Positions 15,602 through 29,529 of a DNA stretch of 64,000 nt are shown here, piece by piece. Source of the DNA: Quillaja saponaria. Taxonomy: Eukaryota; Streptophyta; Magnoliopsida; Fabales; Quillajaceae. A model generated the notes under the pieces. It was not told the origin of the DNA and made no database searches. It saw only the letters and a program-made list of their open reading frames with translations. Every line of letters starts with the position of its first letter. Position 1 is the first letter of the stretch. The position numbers and the translations under genes were made by a program. The DNA lies in NCBI GenBank assembly GCA_029379385.1, contig CM055613.1:12728001-12792000 (forward strand), read 5' to 3'.

Positions 15602-18600
15602 TCTAACAGTTTTTGTTTTACTTATAAGGACGATCTTTTTTGGTGCTGGACATTATTGACTGTAGGCCCAAATAAAACCGGATTTGTTGGCCCAATTCAC
15701 ATCCTTTCGTCATGCACATTATTGTATAGTAGGCCCAAAGTTGAAGCCTAAGAGAATGGGAGTTTCTGCAAGTCCTTTGAAATCACAAGAGAAAATCTTC
15801 TCAAAAAAAGAAAAGAGAATCACAAAGAGAAAAGGACAAGTTTTTTATTTTATTTATATTTAATGAGAAAAGAATGGTGGGGAAGCCACGGAGTTGCAAT
15901 TTGTAGCATTTTTCAATAATGTTGATCAAGTTGCTCTAATGCGAGTTGTTCATCTTTAATAATATAATTAATTGAAAAGCTAGAAATTAGATTATAGTTT
16001 TTAGGTTTAACTATAATCTATGCTAAACTATGTTGTCACTTCAATGAGTAGCTAGTAAAAATAAATAGAAATTAGTTGATTTTGATGGGAAGATAAAATA
16101 ATGTTGTTGAGCTGGTAAAATGTTCAGAATATTTTAACCGAATGTTCTAGAAATGCTATTTAATATGTAATAAATACACTTATTAAAATATTAAATTATA
16201 CCACATTAATTTAATTTTTTTGGTTAATTACTATATATAATAAAAACAAGTATAATTTAGAGGTAGAAAGTCCTAAAATTAATCACAATAAATAAATATT
16301 CCTGGGCAGGAAGCAAGGGAAAGGACTGACACCCAAAATCCCTACACTTAATTACTTAATGAACCTTTTAAACTTTATTGTAAGCAACAAAAACAAATAG
16401 CTTTGAGCTTTACCAAGCTAGCATGCACTAGTTAGTAGTTAACTAAGCCTTGCATTATTGCCAACCTAGCTATTTGGACATTGACTCCATTACAATATTC
16501 ATCATTTTATTCACAACAAATCTTTGCAGCTTTGGTGTTCAAGATTTTATTGCATTTTATTAATACAACAAGAAAGAGAAAGCTCCTTTCTTTCTATTTG
16601 TTTATTAATTTATAGGCTCCAAAATCTGACATCACTTATACATGAATAATAATAATTGAATGAGTCTATTGGACTCAAAAAAAATAAATATCAAATTGAT
16701 GTTTTCTTTTGCTTCAATTATATTGTAGGCGTTGTGTAAAGTTGGTTAATGATGATTTGAGGACCTTAGTTCTCATCCTTTAATTTTGGGGAAGGAACCT
16801 TCATTCCAAGCTAGTATTAGCAATATTTTCTTTTTCGTTTTCGCTAATTAATAATATTATTCCTATCCAATTAAGAATCTTCTAAAGTTAATTTAAAAAA
16901 TTGACCAACTTTCTCCCTTGGTTCCTATTTAATTGGATTTTTTTTTATAACCGGTAATTCTATTCAATTCTCGAGTTTGGAAAAATAAATTATGTACTCT
17001 AAAACCCAAATTTAAAAATTATTATTAATTGCACTTGCCTATATTTCATCTGTATGATACCTACTAACTTTGTTTTAAATTAATATATATATATATATAT
17101 ATATACTTTTTAACGGATGTTTTTAAAATATTTATAAATATAAAATTGTAAATTGATTAATTATGATTTTTAATATATAAATTCTTATTCTTAGTCTTAT
17201 AAAACAAATTAAATTTCAAAACTCATATTTAACACAACTTACAAATAGTACGAAAAGACACTTTTAAAAAATTAGAGAGCCCTAAATATGAGTTTTATAA
17301 ATTAACACTTTTTATATATATGAATCCCATAATCATGGGGCACAACCATGAATGTTCCAAATTCCAATAGAGCCAAGAGGGAGGAGGGTGGTCCTAAAAT
17401 TGAGAAAAAAGGATGGTGACTTTGTGTGAATGTCAAGGGTCCCACTGGATCCCACATGAATAATAGGAGTATTAACATTTTATTGGCATTAAAATAATTA
17501 AGTTGTGTATATAATTTATTTATTATTTTTGTTATTGGTTGTAGATGATTGCAAGCCTCCATCAATGAATTTGCAAGTCAAGTAGGGAAATATATATAAA
17601 AAAGTGTTAATTTTGGGACATATATATACATATTTTTAAAAATCTTACAATGTGATTTATATCATTAAATTTAACTTAACTATATTTTAAATGATTAATA
17701 GCATTTACCTAACTAAATCACGTAACATTATAAATCGATAAAAAATAGAAAAAATAGTTAACTATGCAATAAGTTAAAGAAAATCAATATCTTTTTCTTT
17801 TAATCTTTGTTTGGTTGCCTAGAAAGTTAAAAGAAGACTCAAACTTTACTTTTGACATCATTTATGACCATTTCAGCACCAACCAAGCAAAAATCCCTAA
17901 TTGAAGCAATACTAAGCTTTCTTACTTTTTGTTCCCCTCCTCTTCAAGATCGAAGCTGGTCGTCACCGAAAACAATCTCGGCCTATCTTTTTAATTTGTT
18001 TGGGGCTAAAAAGCATGAATATTCTATTTTAATTTCCAAAGTGCATGGACCGTCATTGAAGTAGACTTGTAGTTGCTACAAACCAAGTATTGTGCATCAC
18101 CATTCACAAAGCTGTTGGCATCAATGGAGAAAGAATGGGAAAAGATAATTTACAATTCCAAAAATAATTGATGGAGGGACCACTCATTATATTTCAATTC
18201 GTCAAACTACATTGAAAAATAAGTCATTTTCAATACCCAAATTTGTAACTTCAAAATAAAATATATTTTATTTTTTTAAAAATTTTCCGAGATGATACCA
18301 AACATCTAAAATTTAAGATTAATGATACTTTACTTTTTTCAATATAATAAACTATCATAATCATATATAATTCATGGATAAAATATGTTTTATTCTATAT
18401 CATTTTACATATAAAAAAAAAAAAAAAATTTGAAAAACTATGGGTATATTTTCAGACTTAAACTTAAAATTTCGAGTAGGGTCTCAAAACTGGTTTTGGA
18501 CTAATTAAGCTGGATTACAGGCTACTCATTAATAGTTCACTTGACCTTGTAAACCTAAAAAAAAGTGAAAAGAGTGCTTGCTTACATAAACCTAATAGAG

Positions 18601-19880
18601 ACATCTTTTAGGTGAATTGATGTGGGATGAAATCTGAGTCATTGGTTATGCATTCATATATACATATATATTTTGAGGTGCTTGCTTGCGTATGTGGGGC
18701 TTAAAGTTAAAAGTAGTGCGATATAATTTCAGCCTATAGGAGCAAAATAAATTAATAAACAAAATAAAAGCAAACAAGTTGAGGAATTTTAATTCTTAAG
18801 ATATTGTAACAGGTATTCAAAAAGTATTTATTAAATTGTAATAAATAAAAATTTTAAAAATTAAATTTAAAAAAACATATAATTTATATACTTAATAAAA
18901 TTAAAATTATAATCGATTATCGTAATAAATTATATAATATATTTATTTATAGGACTTACAAAATACTCTCAGTACATTTAAATCGATAAATCTTAAATTT
19001 TAAATTTATTTTTGTAGCACTTTAAATTTTAATGTGAGAGAAGCAAGATGCCAAAACCTTTCCCCGAAAGTCCGTAAATATGTCACTTGATGATAAGTTT
19101 GGGTGCACTTGTCGCTGCTCGTCATCTCTAATTTCCAACAAATTAAAGTCACACTTTCAGTTTCAAGTTGAAGACTCGTACATATCCAACTCCTCACTCC
19201 ATACAATTTATTCATAACTTCTACACTTGCAGATTACATAATCAGATTTTTTTATTATTATTAATTAAACATAGTAATTTAGTTAATAATTCATATTTGG
19301 ACATACAAAATCACTTGGCACACTTTCCATTTTAGAAGTTATATATATATATATATGAAATAATTTATGGTTTCAGAAACTTGAAGACTGAGAACTAATC
19401 GACTTAATAAATTCTTTGTTCATCAAAGTTTTGCCTTGATTTATGAAATATATAGTTGAATTTAATCTTTTATATTTATTCACAAATTATCTTAATTTAT
19501 TTTGTTTACTTGTAATTACATAGAAGAGAATTGGAAAAAGAGAGCAAGTAAACTAATATCACTGTGCATGCAGTATTAAAAAAAAAAAAGGGTGTAATTA
19601 TTGGAGGTGTATTGAAAATCTATTTGAGATTGAAATCAAATTTGTCCATGTTTTCATTTGGATCTACAACTGGCAATCAATTTGTACAATTTCCAAGCAT
19701 AGTTAACTCTTCGTTATTAATCATCCTGAACAACAGTTCTTAATTATACGTACCTACTGAGAATAATATGAATCGGGCAACAACAGTAGGGAGGAGACTA
19801 ATTAATTGGTTTTCAAATATAGCATGATCACCTTCTTAATTAATTTATCTTCTTCCTTCATGTATTTCCAACCCATTCAA
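15602..19880. other. Intergenic AT-rich DNA
   Basis: About 4.3 kb without a recognisable gene. It contains a TA microsatellite at 17083-17104, an A tract near 18414-18428 and AT-rich spacer. Open frames on either strand (for example minus 17565-17302 and minus 19215-19006) have no family resemblance, and no splice-joined coding signal was seen. Confidence 0.5.
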
Positions 19881-20502
19881 TTAACTACTTAATTGACTTT
19901 TAGCAGATGATGCCCACATAGAGCAAGAGGTTGCGGTGGTGGGCGGTGATGCGTGGCGGCCGTCATCTCTTTTGGTGGCCACCTTGCTTTTTTCTTTTCT
20001 CTCATCTTGTTTCATCTGCTTCTCCCTGCACTCTAAACTACAAAATGCCGTATCGCCCCTATAATTTATAAATAAAAATAAAATTGTTGATTAAATTAAA
20101 TTCCACATATCTAAAATAATTAAGCAGCTTCAATAAACATACATATACATACCTGTACATGTAGATGTCACGGCCAGGGGCCAAACGGCGTTTACAAAGA
20201 CCGCAAGTGAGAAGAAACGGAGGGGTCTCTATAAAATCTGCAGAGTTTCTTCTAAGATTTTTGTTATTAACAATTCTGGGAGATACCAAAGCCAAGAGTT
20301 GCTGATCAAACATGGCTTGATCTTCTGCGCCCACTACTTTTTTGGTGGCCTGTGCATCTCTGGCGGTGGTGGTGGGATGAATATCAGACGGTTCCTGTTG
20401 TTCCACGTTATTATCCGTCATCTGCTGGACATCAACGGTGATCCCTGTCATACTAGTTGTTCTTCTCATAATTGGAGGACGTGGACGCTTTCCAAGCAAC
20501 AT
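19881..20502 (-). CDS. FCS-like zinc finger (FLZ, DUF581) protein
   Basis: Two exons, 20502-20153 and 20058-19881, spliced in phase 2 (TACATGTACAG before GTATG; acceptor TTATAG), give 175 aa. The start MLLGKRPRPPIMRRTTSM is typical of the MARD1-like FLZ subgroup. The FLZ domain lies at about residues 95-140: FLLTCGLCKRRLAPGRDIYM, then YRGDTAFCSLECREKQM, with zinc-ligand pairs CGLC and CSLEC, followed by a Lys/Glu-rich tail. Plant FLZ proteins are scaffolds that bind the SnRK1 energy-sensing kinase through this finger, and many respond to sugar, ABA or starvation. The second exon is not a long open frame by itself, so the gene is recognised only after splicing. The Cys ligands are intact and there is no sign of decay. 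The exact family member cannot be named. Confidence 0.93.
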
Positions 20503-20639
20503 CTTCGTCTTCTTCCTCTTATTCGTCTTTCAAGTAAGAGGGGATTGGGGAAAGGGAGGGAAAGAGTGAGAGGGTGGATTTCTCACTTCTCTTCTCTCTA
20601 ACAGAAGGAAAGGGAGAGGGGAGTGAGAATTGAAAGGTG

Positions 20640-23600
20640 GGCTTGAAGATAAACGGGATGCGTCTAGACTCAGAGCGAATCTGGGCCGTTGCTTGCGGAA
20701 ACTAATTACAAAGACTCCACGTCACGCTTTTCACTTTAACTCATTTATGAACACCTGAGTTTAATTTATTCATTCAGACATATATTTATAGGTTGTTATT
20801 AGTAAACGTCTTAAAAATATTGTTAAATTATAATAAATATTATTATTTAAATATAAAATTTAATAATTTACATAATAAATAATACTAATATCATGAATAA
20901 TTATTTTCATATATATTTACAAAAATTTAATAAGTGTTCTTAAAATACCGGTAAGATAAATCAATTTTTTTGGGATCTCAAATTTCTAGCATTACAAATA
21001 TATGTATTAAACTGAAACATGTCTTATCAATTGAACGATACTTTATAGATTAGTTAATTTTTTTCTAACTTAGTAGCATAACATTTCATTAATTTTTACC
21101 TAAAACTTGTCTAGATTAACAGTTAATTTCTAATATATTGAGCCTCAATTTTCTACTAAACTAACAACGCCCACGATATGGGAAATGAAAATGAAGAAAA
21201 TTAAACACTTAAAAATTATAATATTCTTAATGAGTTTATTATAAAATAAAATTATTTTACTCAATTTTACTAGATTGAAAAAGGTTCATCACTATCACCT
21301 AAAAAATTAAATCGCTCACAAGTAAAAATGTTACGTACAGATTCATGACTAATTGACAATTTAATTCTTCAAACCCTTGATAAAATATGTAGTCAATTTT
21401 TTTACTTCAGTTCTCAAATCCCATTTCATGTTATCCAATGGCCAAGTATCAATTATAATCTAGTTGATATATTTACAAACTTTGGCAAATAACTTTAATG
21501 GAATTTTTTGTGTGCGTGTAAGTGCTTTATTTATATTGATGACGTGGTTGTAAATTAAATTGTGCAAGTTGTTTTGCATATAAATGGTAGTAACTTTTAT
21601 TTATTTATTTAATTATTTAACAAATTCAACCAAAAAAAAAATCATAACTTTGATAATAAACTGGTCCAAGAGATTGTTAGTAGTATATGTACATTAGCAT
21701 CTATGTTATGTAACAAGATAGGTGTCTAGGAACCTTAATAAATAGGAGTAACATAATCGTAATCATAATCCTATGGGGCACAAAGAGTTGATGAGGCATT
21801 TTATTGGTGGTATTGGATTTGTCCGTATTGGTGTGAATCGGACAAAAATGACGTAAACCCACCAAAACCATAATTGAGTGGATGGTACATGTCTCCATGC
21901 CTCATCATTCATTCATGACTCACAATCCATGAACATCATCACCCTACGACACGTACACAACTTCTCTCCTGTTTAGCAGTACACCAGTTTAATGTAACAA
22001 GCACATCAAAATACGATAACACAATGTACAGCTCGTCATGACTCAATGATCAAATCCATCCAATACGGTAGACTTTGGTCGCTTCCATTGCTTTAATCCC
22101 TCTACTTACTATATATGCTTAATTTTGTATTCATTCAAGAACAAGGACCCCACATAACTCAAATTACCCTATTTATTTTTATTTATCTTCTTTTTCAAAA
22201 TAAAAATAAAATAATATAACTAATATATTACGAATTATGATTAATGATTAATGATTTACAGGCCATTAATAACCAAACTAGTTATGTTTGGTTGTCTTTT
22301 GATGTGAAATTTGTCTAAGGTGAGGTGGCAGATTTGACTGGTGGTATTGTGATCGGAAGGGTTGCTACGAGTGTTTCAAAAAAAGGAAAAAGATGTAAAA
22401 ATAGATAAGAGCAGTGTCCGGGATGAGTTTCTAGGATTATCTGATGATGAAGTCAGGAATTGCAAGAAGAATAAATGAGAAAAAGAAATGTGATATGATA
22501 ATTTTCATTACCTTGTCATGCTTAGAGAAATATATGTAATGGAGGTAACGAGAGTTTGCCACATCTTCTTTATTAATTGGTATTGATGAGTTAAAAAAAT
22601 TCTACGTGCCTAGTACAATACTGTACTAACATGACTCTTGAATTACAATTTTATTATTAAATATTAACTCAAACTGAATCATGAATTAATTTCCAAGTCC
22701 TATATAAATTAGTAATAGAAAATACCCTTAATTTTTTTGGTGACATAATCCAAATAACAATATAATAATAAAAAATTTACTTTGGTTACATAAGTTGTTT
22801 ATGTAAAAGTCACTTATATTTTATCTTGTAAATATATTTTAATTTGTTTTCTAGCTAGCAATAACTTTTAATCCCACCATTATTCAACTTAGAAACTCTC
22901 TCTCTCTCAATCAAATGAGGATACAGTATCAAGCATGAAAGGGTCAGCTGGCCTGATGTAATGGCCCTATTGCTTTTTTGTCTGTTTTTGATTGATGAAA
23001 TAGTATTATTTTGTTTTTGATTTACAGCAATATATATATATATATTGTGTGTATAATCCACCTAATTGTGTCAATTATTGGGTCCTCCTCTGTCTTGTGG
23101 TTGATAATAGAAAATGAAAAGAGGGAACAAATAAAATATTATTAATTAGTAAAAGTAGGGAGCACACTTTTTATAAGCCAAACACTAAATCAAAGGTATG
23201 TAGGATACTCATTCTCTCAATTATAACCCACAGGTGTTAATGTCTTATTGGCTCATGTCCCTATCAGGTTTCTCTTTTATATTTTTTTTAGAATTATTAT
23301 TGTTTCATTGAATTTTTCTTTTTCAATTAAGAATTTTCTTTTTGTTTAATGATTCAAGTTTTATATTGTCGTTCCCATTATTTATCACTGGCCTGATCCA
23401 AGTGATTTTTTTTTAATTATTTAACTCCTGTATAAGAAATTTTGCTAAACAACTTGTTTTTTATTTTACAAAGAAGAGATATAAATCAAAATTGTTATTT
23501 GAACTTTCGTCTAATAGTTTAAAATTTTAACTAGTTGGTTTTTAGAAAAAAAAAAAGTTTTAAGAGTTTAAATTAATTAATTTATTATTTGATGCTTGAT

Positions 23601-25078
23601 TTTTCTGCTTTTGTTTTTGAGGATTATACAAATTTTACTTTCTGCATTCAATAATTTTTTCTTTCTAGTTTTTATAAGTTAATTTCATTTAATATTTAAT
23701 ATTTATGACTCGTTTGACACATCATACGAGGATAACATGTAAATATGAAATTATGTAATTAACTATTATATAATATTTGACATTAACATGATAGTATAAA
23801 CTTATATTTTTGACTCTCTCTTATATAATCAGCCTAATACTTTCAAGTGTGTTATTTTCTTGTTAAATTTTTAATCAAATTTAAAAGAAAAAAATAACTC
23901 ACAAAATTAATTGGTATGACTAAAAATATCTGAACAAATTTGATAATTTAATTGATAAAACATTCACCCCACCCCACATTACAATCGGAGGAAAAAAAAG
24001 AAAAAAAGGCTTTTGGAAAGGAAGATAATTAGGGTGTTAACTTTGATAGATCAAATAAAAAAAATTTATTGATTGAATCGTATTCATTATACTACTTTAC
24101 CTCGCGTTGAAGGAATTGGAATAAATATTTTTCTGGAATAGCACATGAAATATTTATTTTTACAGTATCCTTTGAAACAAATTGAATTAAATAGAGGTGA
24201 AACTTCCATCTTAAGATAGGAATCGTGAATAAATTAAGGGCACATGAACATACAATCAATCAGATCATTAGACCTGACTTTGTCAAAATCATTAATGGAG
24301 GGTGTTCCTTACTCAAGATGTCTCACAAAGTGGGCAAATAGTTGTCTACACCTTATAAAAAAGCCTAGAATATTCTCCATTTTTATTGCTCAACTAATAA
24401 TTGATGTTTCCTACCAGCTTGAAAGCAAAAGATACACAAGCTAAGGGAAATCCTCAACATGATATATGCTTGGTTCAATAAAGCAAACCATCTCTCACAC
24501 CATTGAGTTCACTAGAGATTTTTGCAAAAGCTAAAAAGTTAATTACGTGCACTCATCAGCCATTTAATTGATAGAGAGAGAAAGGGATTGGGAGAGAATT
24601 CTCAGCAATTATTCCAGAATAGTTTCCGGATGCTTTTTGAGCTTAAATTAATATATATAATACAAGTGAAAAGTTAGAGTTTGAGCAATATTTTGATTTA
24701 ATTAGTATTTTTTTAGGTAATGACTATTTACACACTTAAAATGTCACGAAACAAGTACAAATGTTCTCAAAATGACATCTTAGCTGATTTTAGATTATGA
24801 AACTTTTGAAATAAAGTTTTCTAATTGTCGTCATCTTATAGAGATGAAGTGAAATTTTAGATTTATGAGAAATGAGATAATTAGCTCTTCTCTGATTGTC
24901 AAAAAAACAAAAAAATAAAATAAAAATTGGTGGAGAAGAATGATCAAAATGTACTGCAAATCTCATCCAGACAATGTACCAGCCTTTATTAGTTTCTCAC
25001 TAACAAATTAAATAACAATAGTAATTAAAGTAGATAGACAATAGAAAGATAGTAGTAAGAGATATTGTATAAAGCTAA
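20640..25078. other. Intergenic AT-rich DNA between FLZ gene and GH5 array
   Basis: The left part (20520-20640) is purine/pyrimidine-rich 5' flank of the FLZ gene. The rest is AT-rich without a supportable gene. The right part (about 24740-24890) resembles sequence downstream of GH5 copies C and D (about 40250-40390 and 47390-47500), so the array's shared 3' flank begins here. Confidence 0.5.
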
Positions 25079-28000
25079 TTAAGCTTTAAGCTTTATAATA
25101 TTGTTCTTAATCATCCACTTGAGGCTCCAATGATGTTTGGGAGTTTTGTAAGTCCAAAAAGCCCATCCAAATGTTGCTTTTCCATAAACATCAATTTGAG
25201 CTTGTACAAATCTTTGGTAATCTTGCTTAGTTGCATTCTTTGCGAGAGCTGGATGCAACTCTCCAGTCCATTCCCCTGCCAAATCAATCCCCATCAGGCA
25301 TCATCACCAAACAAGCATATCACTTTACATTGGCAATTGCATAACTTAATTTGGGGGTGGGGGTATTGAATACTAAATTACTAACCAACATAACTGAGGG
25401 TGCCATTTGAAGGGGTCACACTGGCAAGGTCTTCAGCTGAATGATTGTGAATGTAATCGATGGTCTGTTGCACCGTCATGTTTTTGAACATATCATAAAA
25501 AATGTAGTAGTAATGCACACCAATGACGACACGATCAAACCCTTTTGACCCAGCAAATGAAAGAAACTCTGTAGTATTTCTTGTGTTCATTCGGACTGAC
25601 ATGAGCACATAAGCATTTCGTGTGTATTTCCTTACGGCATCATAACCTTCCTTGTAATACTTTTTCAGGGTCTCGGGATTGATATAAGGAGACCAAGGTT
25701 CATTCATCAACTGTATTGCTGCTAAGCTAGGATTCTTAGCATATCTGTAGTGAATTTTGTCAATGGATTTATTAGTTATAATAGGAGCTTATCTTAATTT
25801 TAAGATTAATAAACACCCCTAATAAACAATAATCTTAGACCTTGCAGCTAAGAAGTCAATGACAGCAACAGTTTCTGGTAGGTAAGAATCGTCCCATTCT
25901 ATAAATCCATCTCTTGTTCCACTGTGATCCTTGTCGTTTTGTGAACCCTGAATTGCATGCAGATCTATAATTACCTTCATACCATTATTCCTGTGGATGA
26001 ATCTTTGAGAGTAAGCAACTATTTATGGAGGATTAGACCATGCATAGACCACAGTAGAACATTTCATATCATTATATAACATGCTGCAGTGCCTAGTTGC
26101 TAGCTACTTACTGTGCCCATTTGAAAGCGTTGTCCAATGCTGCCAAAGATCCCCCAACGAAAGGCTTTGGTGGGTTTGGATCATATGCAATCCACCACCC
26201 AACTGGAATTCGAACGGCATTCAACCCATTTTTTGACATGAATTTGAAATCTTCTTCAGTGATAAAACTATTCCAGTGATCCTGCAGTATTGTGCAGCAA
26301 CCATTATTAACTAATTAGCTTTTGTGTTCTGGTTTTAACTTGCATCTTCTTCTTCTTCTTATATAAATAATTAAGTCTTACCTGCATCACTTGAGGAGCT
26401 CTTTCTGGTCCCAAACCATTTGTGAGTTGGTATTCACCACGTAAAGTTGCAGTAGATAAAATTTTCATTTTGAAGACTGATGGATTATCATCTTCCCAAC
26501 CAGCTGAGTCTTCATAGTCTGCAGTCACTAGCGTCTCTGATTGTGCCTAATTAATAAATTTAGATATCATTTACTCCATTTTGTTAATTAGCACTGGGGC
26601 ATGATCAGCAGAGAGGAATATATTAGAACCAGTACATACATTATATGCATATATACCTGTACGAATAAACCATTGGATGCTTTGATCTTGATCAGATTTC
26701 TGTTTTTTCCTTTGCCAGCATTCTTCCTTATAATCTGAAACGTTTCTGTGTTGTTTGGTGCATTTGAGACTGCCACCATATTGGACCCTTCTCCCTGATT
26801 TTCCAATCCCACAAACTTCTTGTTGAACACTCTAAAATTGAAAGTTGACTCGTTGATTCTCCACAACTGTATCATTTCATAGCTAATAGGATGTTAAAGT
26901 TCATTTATCTAGTCTCAACAATGAATGAGTTCAAAACTTGGCTCGATGTTGCCAGAATTTATTGGTAATGAGTTCGGTGTTTTGCTATGTCTATTTATGT
27001 TTTATGTCTATTTAAAGAGGGTGACTTACCTATACTATTCTAAAAACAATAAACTAGTTATGATCTCCTACTTTATATTAAATTATATATATATATATAA
27101 TTATTTAGATTTTTTATTTTAAAAATTAAAGAATAATTAAAAAAAAAAAAACAACTAACCTACAAATACACACTCAAGCCACTTTTTAACGAAAAATTAT
27201 AACTAAATTTAAAAAATATTTTTTTAATAATAAGTTTGTTTTTAATCTTAAAAAATATTATAAAAAATGTATCACACATGTTCAACTTTAAAAAAAAAAA
27301 AAAAAAAAAAAAACCTAAGCAGGCCGTAAGGGTGTGCGATGTTGCTAGTGTATTATATATGTTATTAAGATGTATTCAAATATATATCACATGTTTTAAG
27401 ATTTTTTTATGAGTAGTTATATAAAAATTTTAAAATTTTAAATAATTTAAATTGATAAAACCTCTTTTAATTTATATATAATATATGTATGAGACCATAA
27501 GGCGTCTCCCCCATTTAAATATGTAGTTTTACTTAATTATTTATATTTAAGGTTCAAAAGTATTCGACGCATCTTATAAGATTATTTATAGTATAAGCTT
27601 ATACAATGTATTAGATAGGACATGTCTATGTGGACGACACCAATTATGTGGACAACCCCTTTCTCGAACCTATACGCAGTGTATTATTATCTAACATAAT
27701 ATAATATGGGGACATTATTATGTTATGAATTTTTCTAATGAGTTCTCTAAGAGTACTTGCTAAAAATTTACAAATAAAAATTCTGTAATATTTATTACAA
27801 TAGTTTATCATGATTTTAATATTATTTAGTGTATAGATTGTTATGTTTTGAAAGTTTTAATTTTCATAAATCAAATTTATGGTAACTTAACAAGTATTCT
27901 TAGGACACTAATTAGAAAATCTCTCATATAATTAGTCAATTAGATAGACTTATAAACTATCACATCCTTCTTAGATGATGCACCAAAACCAACCCAATAG

Positions 28001-28605
28001 TTTAAGTTTTAGGGTGAAGATGTTCTTTCATATTCATGGTTAAATTATTAGAAGCATATGCAAAGTTACATCATGCATATACAATAAAATTGCAAGATAT
28101 AGAAGAATCTAGTTACCCTGAAAGTTTCCCAATCAGAGGCGTTGCGGCGGTTAGCAACAAGAATGTTTCCTCCACCATTTTCTGCAGAGAGATACTTATG
28201 CAGCTTCCTAGAGTACAACCAAAATTGAGTTCCATCCTGTTGAGAAAGGACAAAAAATATTTGCATAGCTACTATCAAATGATCATTCCTAAATACGAAT
28301 AGTTACACTATAAATAAACTAGAATAAACATTACATAATTAATACCCAAAAAAACATAGATCAAGGAAATTGATGTGTGTGTCTTGGCTGAGAAACTAAA
28401 ATGACTATACTTTTGTGGTTCTTTTACGTACCAAAAGATCTCCCTCTTTTATAGTAGAAAAGAGAGAAGGTCTTATCCATCCTTCTGTCACAAGCCAACC
28501 TCCTAGATTCACAGATTTAAGAGGTTCGCCAGCAGAAAGTGAGAGAGCAAAACAGAGGTAGAAAGCTAAAAAAAGGTTCATCCTGTAAAATTGGCCTACT
28601 GCCAT
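25079..28605 (-). CDS. GH5 copy A: secreted glucan 1,3-beta-glucosidase-like enzyme with fascin-like domain
   Basis: Eight exons: 28605-28432, 28236-28117, 26866-26657, 26546-26382, 26281-26112, 25990-25841, 25744-25386 and 25275-25079. They join in phase to 514 aa. A signal peptide (about residues 1-26) precedes the first GH5 segment, VNLGGWLVTEGWIRPSLF. Exons 2-3 (about 59-168) form a fascin-like beta-trefoil insert (DGTQFWLYSRKLHKYLSAENG). The barrel follows with VRIPVGWWIAYDP and IIDLHAIQGSQN. The likely acid/base is E345 in QLMNEPW, with HYYY at about 388, and the nucleophile is E451 in VGEWTGE. The organisation matches rice GH5BG, a stress-induced secreted enzyme acting on beta-glucosides and beta-1,3-oligosaccharides. 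Intron 2 is 1.25 kb, much longer than in the other copies. ATG 28605 is chosen because it starts at the signal peptide shared by the copies. No disabling lesion was found, and the substrate is inferred. Confidence 0.92.
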
Positions 28606-28646
28606 TTTTTTCACAAAGCAATGAGAAGCAATTGAAGCATCAAGTA

Positions 28647-28838
28647 CATATATAGGACTCATGAGTGTAAAGAAGATTTCAAACAATCAGAGTGACATCT
28701 ACATGGACTCGCTCAATTGATTTACCGAAAGGTAAGTTTTTTTGGGGTCTATGTTTGAATGAAATGGGTAAAAGTAATTTTAGAAAATTTTGAACTTAAT
28801 AGGTAATTAATTCAGATTCCGATTCTATTATAGATTTC
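28647..28838 (-). promoter_or_regulatory. Promoter of GH5 copy A
   Basis: Minus-strand TATA box CTATATATG at 28655-28647, about 45 bp before the start codon. A block shared with the other copies lies at about 28765-28838 and contains, on the plus strand, AATAGGTAATTAATTCAGAT and CGATTCTA. Confidence 0.55.
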
Positions 28839-29529
28839 TAAAATTATTCTATTTTTTCTTTTTTATAAATATTTTACAACTAAGCTAATAAAATCTCTTG
28901 AAATAAATGTTTACTATAATTAAAAATATCCAAATATAAAAATATAACCTATATTTATTTTCATGTGCCAGTTTTGTACACCTGAAAAAACTTCGTAAAT
29001 TAAAATCCACCACACATATGCAATAAATAATGGATTTTGAACTTTACTAATATAAGATCTCCATGATTATTTAAAGTATTCTTGAAGTCTTAGGATGCAT
29101 TTAAATTGGCGGCGATCTCTCTCAACTTGTTGCCTGTTTGGACGATTCAAAAACAATGGTCAAAGACCATGGTAAGAGAAATGTTTTGTATAAAAAAATT
29201 ACCAAAAAGACATTACTATTTGTTGTATTAAAAATAAACAAATTAAAAAGTTTTAGATTAATTAGTTTTGATTTTTTATTCTATTTTATTTTTTTTAATT
29301 TAAATTAAAGTAATAATTAATAATTTTTTATTTTTTATTTAAATTAAAGTAATGGTTAACCTTTTTTATTTAATTTAAAGTATCAATAACTCAGTTTTAA
29401 TTTTTAATTGAAATTAGACTAATTATTTCCACGCAAACAATTTTATTAAAAAAGTAAAATTCAACTACAATAAAAAAAAATACAAATTTAAAAATAAAAT
29501 AAAAAAACAAAGAATTGAAAACAATAAAA

